Both the position numbers and the translations under genes were made by a program. Positions 1 through 5,432 of a stretch of DNA of 5,432 nt are shown one piece after another. Where the stretch lies: NCBI GenBank assembly GCA_022718015.1, contig JAIHZV010000099.1, positions 1 to 5,432 of the forward strand. The letters run 5' to 3'. Positions within the stretch are counted from its first letter, which is position 1. Every line of letters begins with the position of its first letter. The notes under the pieces were generated by a model. The model was not told the origin of the DNA, ran no database searches, and saw only the letters and a program-made list of their open reading frames with translations. The DNA is from Phascolarctobacterium sp. GTDB lineage: Bacteria > Bacillota > Negativicutes > Acidaminococcales > Acidaminococcaceae.

Positions 1-641
1 GGGTTCAGCTTTGCTTCCATAGCGAAGTTGGAATTGATAACAGACAGGTCGGTATCATCCATAGAACGCGGCAGCAGGGCAGCTTCAATCTCAACGATTT
101 GCAGCTTCTTATCATTTTTTGTAATGTCGCCCACGGTCGCCTTAACGCCAACGCCATCCTTCAATTTCAGCAGCTTAGCGCTTTCCAGCAGCGCCAGTGC
201 ACGACCGCCGTTAGACGGGTCGTTCGGAATAGCGATTTTCGCACCATTCGGAATGTCTTGCAGGTTTTTGATTGTCTTGGAATAAATGCCCATCGGTTCG
301 ATATGTACCTTGCCTGCGGAAACAAGAGCCAGCTTACGCTCGCTTACGAAGGTATCCAGATACGGCTCATGCTGGAAGAAGTTGGCATCCAGCTCCTTAT
401 CATTGAGCGCCAGATTCGGCTTTACATAATCGCTGAATTCGATGATTTGCAGGTCCACGCCCTCTTTAGCCAGCGCAGGCTTGATATCATTAAGGATTTC
501 AGCGTGCGGTACAGCAGTTGCACCAACCTTCAGCGTCACCTTTTTATCTCCGGACGCTGCCTTTTTGTCATCGCCGCCACAGCCGGCAGCGACTACTGCC
601 AAGCTCACGAGAGCCAGCAGAGCTACTAATAATTTTTTCAT
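1..641 (-). CDS. metQ: MetQ/NlpA-family methionine-binding lipoprotein (3' end cut by window edge)
   Basis: Substrate-binding lipoprotein of a methionine ABC importer (MetNIQ type), expected on the outer face of the cytoplasmic membrane. Translation from 641 gives 213 codons before the left edge; NlpA-family proteins usually run about 265-280 residues, so roughly 55-65 are missing. Residues 1-20 form a lipoprotein signal peptide (two Lys, a Leu/Ala/Val core) ending in a lipobox VAAGC, with Cys21 as the lipidation site. Family signatures follow: KVGATAVPHAEIL (38-50), FFQHEPYLD (88-96) and IPNDPSNGGRALALL (138-152). A GAGGGG ribosome binding site sits about 8 bases upstream. The SAM riboswitch directly upstream independently supports a methionine role. 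metQ is first in its transcript here; metN and metI, if linked, would lie beyond the left edge. The NlpA family also includes binders of other substrates, but family and riboswitch together make methionine the likely ligand. Confidence 0.95.
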   Translation of the reverse strand, partial: MKKLLVALLALVSLAVVAAGCGGDDKKAASGDKKVTLKVGATAVPHAEILNDIKPALAKEGVDLQIIEFSDYVKPNLALNDKELDANFFQHEPYLDTFVSERKLALVSAGKVHIEPMGIYSKTIKNLQDIPNGAKIAIPNDPSNGGRALALLESAKLLKLKDGVGVKATVGDITKNDKKLQIVEIEAALLPRSMDDTDLSVINSNFAMEAKLN

Positions 642-696
642 TTTGTACACCCCTCTTTTTTCTTTAACACAACTCATGCCAGAGCATCTTCACAAG

Positions 697-721
697 AAAA
701 AAACTCCTTCCGAGGAAAGAG
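697..721 (-). terminator. Riboswitch attenuator (intrinsic terminator) in the metQ leader
   Basis: On the minus strand a 7-bp stem (CTCTTTC with GAAGGAG, one G-U pair) closes a CTCG loop and is followed directly by seven U. The 5' arm of this hairpin also lies in TTCCTC, which can instead pair with GAGGAA just upstream (an antiterminator). That GAGGAA overlaps the 3' strand of aptamer helix P1. P1 and antiterminator therefore exclude each other: SAM bound means P1 and terminator form and metQ is off. Pairing was read by eye. Confidence 0.85.
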
Positions 722-730
722 CTTGCCTTC

Positions 731-831
731 CTCTCATCTTTCAAGATTATTCTTGCAGGATTTAGCACCATAACAGAAGTCTGGTTGCCGGGTATCATTG
801 GGCCTGTTCCCTCCACCACTCTTGATAAGAG
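731..831 (-). ncRNA. SAM-I (S-box) riboswitch aptamer upstream of metQ
   Basis: Cis-acting leader RNA that binds S-adenosylmethionine. On the minus strand the S-box consensus is plain: P1 5' strand CTCTTATC (831-824), then AAGAGTGGTGGAGGGA, the GGCCC / ATGATACCCGGCAACC block, GGTGCTAAATCCTGC, a P4 hairpin CAAGA-ATAA-TCTTG (755-742) and the P1 3' strand GATGAGAG (738-731). P1 pairs over 8 bp with one G-U. The aptamer starts about 15 bases after the expected transcription start and leads straight into the attenuator. In the S-box family high SAM represses the downstream methionine genes by premature termination, so metQ should be expressed when SAM is low. Confidence 0.96.
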
Positions 832-851
832 CGTGTTTTAAGTTGCCACTA

Positions 852-880
852 ATGATATAGTACAATACATTTTTTGTCAA
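852..880 (-). promoter_or_regulatory. Promoter of the riboswitch-metQ transcript
   Basis: A perfect -35 TTGACA (880-875), a 17-bp spacer and -10 TATCAT (857-852) on the minus strand form a strong housekeeping-type promoter. Transcription should start near 845, about 14 bases before the aptamer's P1 strand. It lies just downstream of the fumarase operon terminator, so metQ is an independent unit. Confidence 0.85.
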
Positions 881-891
881 CAAGAAATTAT

Positions 892-922
892 AAAAAAACC
901 GAGGCAGTATAAAACCGCCTCG
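892..922 (-). terminator. Intrinsic terminator of the malic enzyme-fumarase operon
   Basis: Sixteen bases after the fumarase beta stop, CGAGGCGGT pairs with ACTGCCTCG (9 bp with one G-U) around a TTTAT loop. One G later comes a run of seven U. It closes the operon before the metQ promoter begins. Confidence 0.9.
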
Positions 923-937
923 ATTATGTAAACAATG

Positions 938-1501
938 TTACTCTTTACTATATTTCGCGATACCTTCTTTATAGAAGTCATTGCCTTCGCTGTCAATGCA
1001 GACAATTGCCGGGAAATCCTCAACCTCATATTTACGGATAGCCTCCGGACCAAGGTCTTCATAAGCAATCATTGTCTCGCTCTTGATGGACTTAGCAATA
1101 ACTGCTGCAGCACCGCCGACAGCAACGAAATAAACTGCGCCGTGCTTTTTGCAGGCATCAATAACCTCTTGGCTGCGCAGGCCCTTGCCAATCATGCCGC
1201 GCATACCCTGCTCAATCATCGTCGGCGTGTACTTGTCCATGCGGCCGCTCGTGGTCGGGCCGGCACTGCCGACAACCTCGCCCGGTTTAGCCGGAGTCGG
1301 GCCAACGTAGTAGATAACATTGTTAGTCAAATCCAGCGGCAGCTTTTCGCCACGCTGCAAAGCTTCATAAAGGCGCTTATGTGCAGCGTCACGCGCCGTA
1401 TAAATCGAGCCGCTGATGCGCACTACGTCGCCAGCATGCAGGTCTTTAATCGTTTCCGCAGACAGCGGAGCGTTGATATATTTGATTACTGCTTCACTCA
1501 T
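938..1501 (-). CDS. fumB: Fumarate hydratase, beta subunit (class I, iron-sulfur type)
   Basis: Small subunit of the two-subunit, oxygen-sensitive class I fumarase, which interconverts malate and fumarate in the cytoplasm with the alpha subunit encoded just upstream. The 187-residue product matches the beta domain of Fe-S hydro-lyases: TARDAAHKR (35-43), the family hallmark GSAGPTTSGRMD (78-89), a GKG segment near 105 and GGAAAVIA (129-136). It has no cluster ligands of its own; those are in the alpha subunit. Start choice: an in-frame ATG at 1513 adds four residues, but AGAAGGG abuts it with no spacing, so the ATG at 1501 (13 bases after AAGG) is preferred. That spacing is long, so translation may be weak or partly coupled. 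It sits 75 bases after fumA and is followed by the operon terminator. Tartrate dehydratase beta is related, but the malic enzyme neighbour favours fumarase. The symbol follows subunit naming, not E. coli fumB. Confidence 0.93.
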   Translation of the reverse strand: MSEAVIKYINAPLSAETIKDLHAGDVVRISGSIYTARDAAHKRLYEALQRGEKLPLDLTNNVIYYVGPTPAKPGEVVGSAGPTTSGRMDKYTPTMIEQGMRGMIGKGLRSQEVIDACKKHGAVYFVAVGGAAAVIAKSIKSETMIAYEDLGPEAIRKYEVEDFPAIVCIDSEGNDFYKEGIAKYSKE

Positions 1502-1576
1502 GTTATGGTTCATCCCTTCTATACAAATTACTGTTAGTAATATCTGTCCTCTGCCTTAGCCATTATAGTTGGTCTA

Positions 1577-2422
1577 TCAGATAGTAGCCTCAGCCTTACG
1601 TGCCTGATGACAGTTCAGGTTAACAGCGCACGGCATACCGCCGATATGCGTATGCGTAAACTCTACATTAACAGCCAGCGCCGTAGTGGTGCCGCCAAGA
1701 CCGGAGGGACCAACGCCAGTCTTGTTGACAAGCTCCAGCAGCTCGTCCTCAAGCTTAGCATAGCGCTCATCCTTGTTATGGTCGCCAATATCGCGAGTCA
1801 GCGCATATTTTGCGAGGATAGCAGCACGCTCCATGTTGCCGCCAATGCCTACGCCAACGGTAATCGGCGGGCAGGGGTTCGGGCCTGCAGCACGAACGGT
1901 ATCAACAACAAACTTTTTGATGCCTTCTACACCGTCAGCAGGCTTGAGCATTTTCAAAGCACCCATGTTCTCGCTGCCGCAGCCCTTCGGGCAGAGAATG
2001 ATATGTACCTTGTCGCCAGGAACAATCTTGGTATGAATAATAGCAGGAGTATTGTCGCCGGAATTCTTGCGTTCGAAAACCGGGTCACCTACAGAGGATT
2101 TACGCAGATAGCCTTCGGTATAGCCTTTAGCTACGCCGGCATGCACTGCCTCGTACAAATCACCGCCAACGAAGTGTACCTCCTGGCCAATCTCCAGGAA
2201 AACAACAGCCAGACCAGTATCCTGGCACAGAGGCACAGCCTTATCCTTTGCCAGCTCAAAATTTTCTACCAGCGTAGTCAAAATCTCGCGGCCAAGAGGA
2301 GATTCCTCAGTATTGATGGCGTTTTTGATTTTGTCCATCATCTGCTGCGGCAGATAATAGCAGGCATCCATACATAATTTGGCAATAACATCAGTAACCT
2401 TGCTTACTTCAATATCTCTCAT
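1577..2422 (-). CDS. fumA: Fumarate hydratase, alpha subunit (class I, iron-sulfur type)
   Basis: Large, [4Fe-4S]-bearing subunit of the alpha/beta fumarase, 281 residues, the usual length for a free-standing alpha subunit. Visible motifs are CQDTG (Cys66), CPKGCGSEN (144-152), NPCPP (Cys184), VGVGIGGNMERA (189-200), GPSGLGGTTTALAV (238-251) and LNCHQARK (Cys271). By comparison with single-chain class I fumarases, recalled rather than aligned, Cys66, Cys184 and Cys271 are the likely cluster ligands, their spacing being close to that family's. The start is set by an AGGAGG site 6 bases before the ATG. The gene begins 26 bases after the malic enzyme stop and no terminator lies between them, so they are cotranscribed. 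Tartrate dehydratase alpha is the main alternative; genomic context argues for fumarase. Confidence 0.95.
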   Translation of the reverse strand: MRDIEVSKVTDVIAKLCMDACYYLPQQMMDKIKNAINTEESPLGREILTTLVENFELAKDKAVPLCQDTGLAVVFLEIGQEVHFVGGDLYEAVHAGVAKGYTEGYLRKSSVGDPVFERKNSGDNTPAIIHTKIVPGDKVHIILCPKGCGSENMGALKMLKPADGVEGIKKFVVDTVRAAGPNPCPPITVGVGIGGNMERAAILAKYALTRDIGDHNKDERYAKLEDELLELVNKTGVGPSGLGGTTTALAVNVEFTHTHIGGMPCAVNLNCHQARKAEATI

Positions 2423-2448
2423 ATTAATCCTCCTAAATCAGTGCAGGT

Positions 2449-3681
2449 TTATCTCCCAACACGTTTGGCAGTATTAGCTCTTACAACCTCAGGGTCAACA
2501 ATCTTGCGTGCCAGACCGCTTTCGATAGCAACGCGGGCAACAGCCTCAGCAACAGCCGGAGCTACACGCGGGTCAAAAGCATCAGGAACAACATAATCCT
2601 CACGCAGGTCCTTTTCGTCAATCAAATCAGCAATAGCGAAAACAGCAGCAACCTTCATCTCTTCAGTGATAGCACGCGCACGCACGTCGATAGCACCGCG
2701 GAATACGCCCGGGAATACGGTTACGTTGTTAACCTGGTTCGGACGGTCGCTGCGGCCAGTGCCGGCAACAGCAACACCGGCAGCCTTAGCCTCATCATAG
2801 CTGGTTTCCGGCACAGGATTAGCCAGCGCAAAAACGATGGACTTTTCAGCCATGCTCTGCATAATTTCTTTAGTAAATACGTTCGGCGCAGATGCACCAA
2901 TCAGAACGTCTGCACCCTTAGCAACGTCGGCTAGAGTACCCTGAACACGCTCCTTGTTCGTCACAGTCGCCAGATAGCTCTGCACGCTGTCGAGCTTTGC
3001 ATCAATGCCTTCATAGAGAGCGCCGAAGCGGTCAACCATGATAACATTCTTCGCGCCCATGTTTACGAGCAGGCGGCCAATCGCACTGCCTGCAGCGCCG
3101 CAGCCATTGACAACAAATTTTGCTGTAGCAATTTTTTTCTTTACAAAGCGCAGAGCGCCGAGCACAGCAGACAGGCAGGCAATAGCTGTACCATGCTGGT
3201 CATCGTGGAATACAGGAATATCAGCGATTTCCTTAAGTCTGTTTTCAATCTCATAGCATTTCGGAGAAGAGATATCCTCCAGATTGATGCCTGCATAGTT
3301 AGGCTCCAGAATTTTTACCGTGCGGATAAATTCGTCCGCATCCTTAGTGCCCAGGCATACAGGCACAGCGTCAACATCGCCGAAGGTTTTGAACAGAGCG
3401 GCCTTGCCCTCCATAACAGGCATAGCTGCCTCCGGACCGATGTCGCCCAGACCAAGTACGCGCGTACCGTCGCTGATAATTGCTACCATGTTGCCACGGC
3501 AGGTATATTCAAAGGATAAATCCTTATTCTCTTTAATATCTTTGCAGGGTTCAGCTACGCCCGGGGTGTAGGCTACAGCCAAGTCATGACGGGTCGCAAT
3601 AGGAACCTTAGTTGCAACAGCAATTTTGCCGTTATTTTCTAAATGCATTTTAATAGCTTCTTCACGCAGAGTCATTGTCAT
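2449..3681 (-). CDS. NAD(P)-dependent malic enzyme (short bacterial form)
   Basis: Oxidative decarboxylation of malate to pyruvate and CO2 with a divalent metal, in the cytoplasm. The 410-residue length is typical of the short bacterial form. The N-terminal malic domain carries AYTPGVAEP (Tyr38, general acid), EGKAALFK (Lys93, catalytic base), NLEDISSPKCYEIE with metal ligands Glu135/Asp136, and FHDDQHGTAI (158-167, Asp160/161). The C-terminal Rossmann domain has GCGAAG (193-198), an acidic residue after the second strand (VDRFG, Asp217), LANPVPE (286-292) and SDRPNQVNN (311-319). An Asp at 217 suggests, without proving, NAD preference. An ATG at 3681 with GGAGG 11 bases upstream is better placed than the second ATG two codons on. 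It heads an operon with fumarase alpha and beta, so malate can go to pyruvate or fumarate from one transcript. Several symbols (maeA, maeB, ytsJ) are used for this family, so none is assigned. Confidence 0.96.
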   Translation of the reverse strand: MTMTLREEAIKMHLENNGKIAVATKVPIATRHDLAVAYTPGVAEPCKDIKENKDLSFEYTCRGNMVAIISDGTRVLGLGDIGPEAAMPVMEGKAALFKTFGDVDAVPVCLGTKDADEFIRTVKILEPNYAGINLEDISSPKCYEIENRLKEIADIPVFHDDQHGTAIACLSAVLGALRFVKKKIATAKFVVNGCGAAGSAIGRLLVNMGAKNVIMVDRFGALYEGIDAKLDSVQSYLATVTNKERVQGTLADVAKGADVLIGASAPNVFTKEIMQSMAEKSIVFALANPVPETSYDEAKAAGVAVAGTGRSDRPNQVNNVTVFPGVFRGAIDVRARAITEEMKVAAVFAIADLIDEKDLREDYVVPDAFDPRVAPAVAEAVARVAIESGLARKIVDPEVVRANTAKRVGR

Positions 3682-3704
3682 AAAAAATTCTCCCTCCAGA
3701 GTTT

Positions 3705-3732
3705 TTAATAGTATACACTTATTGTATATTAA
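3705..3732. promoter_or_regulatory. Operator-like dyad over the -10 of the malic enzyme promoter
   Basis: A perfect inverted repeat TATACA-N5-TGTATA (3712-3728) lies inside wider TTAATA/TATTAA arms (3705-3710 and 3727-3732; the outer arms are offset by three bases). It covers the -10 box and the expected start site, where a bound repressor would block initiation. The AT-rich make-up means some symmetry could arise by chance. No regulator is identifiable from the site. Confidence 0.4.
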
Positions 3733-3749
3733 ACTACCCTATTTTGCAA
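3721..3749 (-). promoter_or_regulatory. Promoter of the malic enzyme-fumarase operon
   Basis: On the minus strand, -35 TTGCAA (3749-3744), a 17-bp spacer and -10 TACAAT (3726-3721) make a good housekeeping-type promoter. The start would fall near 3714, leaving a leader of about 33 bases with the GGAGG site. There is no room for a riboswitch, so control is probably at initiation. Confidence 0.7.
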
Positions 3750-3815
3750 GAACAATTTCGTATATTCTACGTTATTTCCAACTTGTTTCAGAAGATTTTT
3801 TCATGATTAACACAT

Positions 3816-5207
3816 TTAGCGTGCTTCTGCCAGTAAATCAGGCAGATTATAAAGCAGAAGCTGCTCGTCCCGCGCAGCTTCGCTGCGCAGCTCCTCGCTG
3901 AACTCAGCGCGCGACAGCAGCGCGTAATAGAATTCGCCATAGTCAGCAAACAAATCGCTCTTGGCACGCAGCTCTGCCAATGCCTCCACGTCGCTCTTTT
4001 CCTGCTCCCACAGGCAGGACGCCAGCAGTACCCTGCTGCCCTCGTCCGTAAAAACGAGGTCAACGCTCTGCTGCTGGCGGAGGCGCGGGTTCATGCCCCA
4101 CCACGTGCCGTACTGCACAGGCACGAGGGGCAGGCGTCCCCGACACGCCTCATGACGCAGAAACTGCTGGCAAATATCACGGAACGGCCCCTGCTGCATA
4201 TACGCATCCAGACCACGCGCCACCTGCTGCACAGCCTGCTCGCTCTGTCCCAGCGTAATCACACCCTGCAGCGTGAAAACAAAGTGATACCAAAAATAAT
4301 AATGGTTGTCCTTGATAACATACTGCGTCTTTTTGCTGCGGCGTGCATCCTCACCGACAGGGCAGATGCGCTCCAAAAGATGCAGGCTGCACAGCGTGCG
4401 CAAGTAGCAGTTCAGCGTATTCGGCGCCACCTCGAGCGTCGCCGCAATCTCGTTCATGCGCGTCACGCCCTGCGCCACCGTCAGCATAATCGAATTATAC
4501 AGCGTCAGCTCGCGCAGCTCCTGCTTGAGCAAAAGCAGCGTCGCGTTATAGAAAAAGCCGCTCGGACGCAGATACAGCTGCTCCAGATTCTCCAGCAGCG
4601 TCAGCCTGCTGTCCACCAGCGCCAGATACTGCGGCGCACCGCCCAAGCAGGCGTACAGCACCAGCTTTTCCTCATCGCTAAAGCCGTCAAGCAGCTGCGC
4701 GGCCTCATAATAAGGCAGCGGCCCCAGCGCCACGACAGCCCCCAACAGGCCTGCCAGCGGACTTTTCGCGCTCATCAGGCCGCCCTCCATAAAGCTGAAC
4801 TGACTGCTGCTGATAACCACCATAATACGCTGTGCGCCCTCTGTCTGCGCCAGCGTGCGCAGCGCCGCGCACACTGCAGTATGCGCCAAATGATAAAATT
4901 CATCGAGCACAAGCACAAAGCGCTGCTCCTCATTGTGCTGCGCGAGCAGCGTAAAGGCCTCCTCCCAGCTCGTCGCTGCTGCCGCCTGCGGCAGCAGTGC
5001 GGCAAGCTGCTGCGTAAAGCTACGCACGTTGAGCACATCGCCAGCCTCCAGCGCCGTAAAATGCAGGCCATTTTTGTCACGCAAGAACTCCTGCAGCAGC
5101 GCCGTCTTGCCCATGCCGCTGCGTCCATAGACAGCGGCCAGCGCAAAGCCAGGCTTGCTATACAGCTCCTCCAGCGTGCGTAAATCCTTCTCTCTGCCTA
5201 CAAGCAT
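3816..5207 (-). CDS. P-loop ATPase of the archaeal ATPase/DUF234 type, function unknown
   Basis: A 463-residue cytoplasmic protein with three parts. Residues 4-16 (GREKDLRTLEELY) are the usual lead-in to an archaeal-type (STAND-like) ATPase domain. Walker A GRSGMGKT is at 28-35, Walker B VLVLDEF at 98-104 (Asp102/Glu103), and a sensor-like VVISSSQ at 130-136. A winged-helix-like segment follows (about 238-280). From about 292 (KKTQYVIKDNHYYFWYHFV) it matches the start of DUF234, described as a divergent restriction-nuclease-like fold. The expected nuclease strand is present as VDLVF (382-386) and LLASCLWE (394-401), but the E-x-K seen in active relatives reads S-x-L, so this copy looks catalytically dead. 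The start at 5207 follows AAAGGAGG by about 5 bases; an upstream in-frame ATG at 5234 would place that site inside the gene. It has its own promoter and no clear terminator before the malic enzyme. The gene is visibly richer in GC and in CAG, CTG and GCG codons than its neighbours. Family calls are from motif recognition only; the biological role is unknown. Confidence 0.85.
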   Translation of the reverse strand: MLVGREKDLRTLEELYSKPGFALAAVYGRSGMGKTALLQEFLRDKNGLHFTALEAGDVLNVRSFTQQLAALLPQAAAATSWEEAFTLLAQHNEEQRFVLVLDEFYHLAHTAVCAALRTLAQTEGAQRIMVVISSSQFSFMEGGLMSAKSPLAGLLGAVVALGPLPYYEAAQLLDGFSDEEKLVLYACLGGAPQYLALVDSRLTLLENLEQLYLRPSGFFYNATLLLLKQELRELTLYNSIMLTVAQGVTRMNEIAATLEVAPNTLNCYLRTLCSLHLLERICPVGEDARRSKKTQYVIKDNHYYFWYHFVFTLQGVITLGQSEQAVQQVARGLDAYMQQGPFRDICQQFLRHEACRGRLPLVPVQYGTWWGMNPRLRQQQSVDLVFTDEGSRVLLASCLWEQEKSDVEALAELRAKSDLFADYGEFYYALLSRAEFSEELRSEAARDEQLLLYNLPDLLAEAR

Positions 5208-5211
5208 AAAA

Positions 5212-5220
5212 CCCTCCTTT
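5212..5220 (-). promoter_or_regulatory. Ribosome binding site that sets the ATPase start
   Basis: AAAGGAGGG is an almost perfect anti-16S match ending 4-5 bases before the ATG at 5207. It would be coding sequence if translation began at the upstream ATG (5234), which has no comparable site. This fixes the start at 5207. Confidence 0.85.
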
Positions 5221-5261
5221 CCAGCAAAATACATCCATAAATTTTCGTCAAAAGCTTTTTA

Positions 5262-5302
5262 TTTAATCGTATCGCGATTATTATTATCACGTTACGATTA
5301 AA
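5262..5302. promoter_or_regulatory. 41-bp imperfect palindrome, likely operator of the ATPase gene
   Basis: The outer arms TTTAATCGTA and TACGATTAAA are perfect 10-bp inverted repeats. Continuing inward, 17 of 20 symmetric base pairs match across the 41 bp. Each half also holds a smaller dyad: AATCG-TATCG-CGATT (5265-5279, perfect 5-bp arms) and a weaker version at 5285-5299, with centres 20 bp apart. A third related repeat, TTTTATCGTA on the minus strand, is at 5316-5325. The block touches the -10 box and covers the expected start site, the geometry of a cooperative repressor site. The regulator is not in the window. Confidence 0.6.
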
Positions 5303-5330
5303 TTATAATACGCTTTACGATAAAAAGCAA
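5302..5330 (-). promoter_or_regulatory. Promoter of the ATPase gene
   Basis: A consensus -10 TATAAT (5307-5302) lies 17 bp from a weak -35 TTGCTT (5330-5325) on the minus strand. The start would be near 5295, giving a leader of about 88 bases. The spacer holds one ATCGTA repeat (5316-5325) and the -10 abuts the large palindrome, so the promoter is probably regulated. Confidence 0.65.
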
Positions 5331-5333
5331 GAG

Positions 5334-5362
5334 AAAAAGAGCCGCCGCTCTCGCGACAGCTC
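5334..5362 (-). terminator. Intrinsic terminator after the membrane protein gene
   Basis: GAGCTGTCGC pairs with GCGGCGGCTC over 10 bp (two G-U pairs) around a GAGA tetraloop and is followed by five U. It begins 8 bases after the stop codon at 5371-5373 and separates that gene from the ATPase promoter. Confidence 0.92.
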
Positions 5363-5370
5363 ACAAAAAA

Positions 5371-5432
5371 CTACTTCTTTCCACCCTTATAAAACCACTT
5401 TTTATAGATGAAGAAAATCAAACCTACGGCGA
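5371..5432 (-). CDS. C-terminal tail of an unidentified membrane protein (5' part outside window)
   Basis: The last 19 codons of a minus-strand gene end in TAG at 5373-5371: AVGLIFFIYKKWFYKGGKK. A short hydrophobic run (VGLIFFIY) followed by a Lys-rich end looks like the last transmembrane helix with a positively charged cytoplasmic tail. A strong terminator just downstream supports a true gene end and the reading frame. Too little is present to name the family. Confidence 0.6.
   Translation of the reverse strand, partial: AVGLIFFIYKKWFYKGGKK

Noticed and set aside
1511..1513. Upstream ATG as the start of fumarase beta
   Set aside because: The only Shine-Dalgarno-like sequence (AGAAGGG) touches this ATG with zero spacing. 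The ATG at 1501 is better placed, though the spacing there is long.
1607..2377. A 256-codon plus-strand frame opposite fumarase alpha, with a similar one (935-1537) opposite fumarase beta
   Set aside because: Both lie over unmistakable enzyme genes on the minus strand, and their translations show no recognisable motifs.
3771..3803. Ten-codon frame MKKSSETSWK after the ATPase stop
   Set aside because: It has no ribosome binding site and is too short to distinguish from chance in AT-rich intergenic DNA.
3872..3888. GCGCAGC-TTC-GCTGCGC hairpin near the 3' end of the ATPase gene
   Set aside because: It is within coding sequence, about 55 bases before the stop, and lacks a U run, so it is not an intrinsic terminator. 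It probably reflects GC-rich codon choice.
4976..4997. Perfect inverted repeat with 10-bp arms (CTGCTGCCGC / GCGGCAGCAG) inside the ATPase gene
   Set aside because: It encodes a Leu-Pro-Gln-Ala-rich stretch in frame and follows from repeated CTG, CAG and GCA/GCG codons. It has no U run and no reason to be regulatory.
4152..5183. A 343-codon open frame on the plus strand opposite the ATPase gene
   Set aside because: Its translation is a low-complexity mix of Gln, Arg, His and Leu with no domain. It is the expected antisense shadow of a gene rich in CAG, CTG and GCG codons, and the minus-strand frame has clear Walker motifs and a ribosome site.

Overview
The window reads almost entirely on the minus strand and looks like chromosomal DNA of a low-to-mid GC Firmicute. 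A SAM-I (S-box) riboswitch, strong AGGAGG-type ribosome binding sites, hairpin-plus-U-run terminators and a two-subunit iron-sulfur fumarase beside a malic enzyme all fit. An anaerobe of the Negativicutes type (a succinate/propionate former) is a plausible guess, but this rests on gene content only; no marker gene is present.

In minus-strand transcription order, from right to left: (1) 5371-5432 is the last 19 codons of an unidentified membrane protein, closed by a strong terminator (5334-5362). (2) A sigma-A-like promoter (5302-5330) lies against a 41-bp imperfect palindrome (5262-5302) and a further related repeat. It drives a single gene (3816-5207) for a P-loop ATPase of the archaeal-ATPase/DUF234 type. 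(3) A second promoter (3721-3749), overlapped by a dyad, drives a three-gene operon: malic enzyme (2449-3681), fumarase alpha (1577-2422) and fumarase beta (938-1501). It ends at a terminator (892-922). (4) A third promoter (852-880) feeds a SAM-I riboswitch with its attenuator (697-831), which controls metQ, a methionine-binding lipoprotein cut by the left edge.

The central operon links pyruvate, malate and fumarate: malic enzyme interconverts malate and pyruvate, and the alpha/beta fumarase interconverts malate and fumarate. The metQ unit is a separate sulfur amino acid regulon member. The ATPase is not obviously linked to either, and its function is unknown.

Most of the window is ordinary metabolism. 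The parts most worth a second look are the multi-site operator-like region in front of the ATPase gene and the apparent loss of nuclease residues in that ATPase's C-terminal domain. I see no CRISPR array, transposase, tRNA or rRNA.
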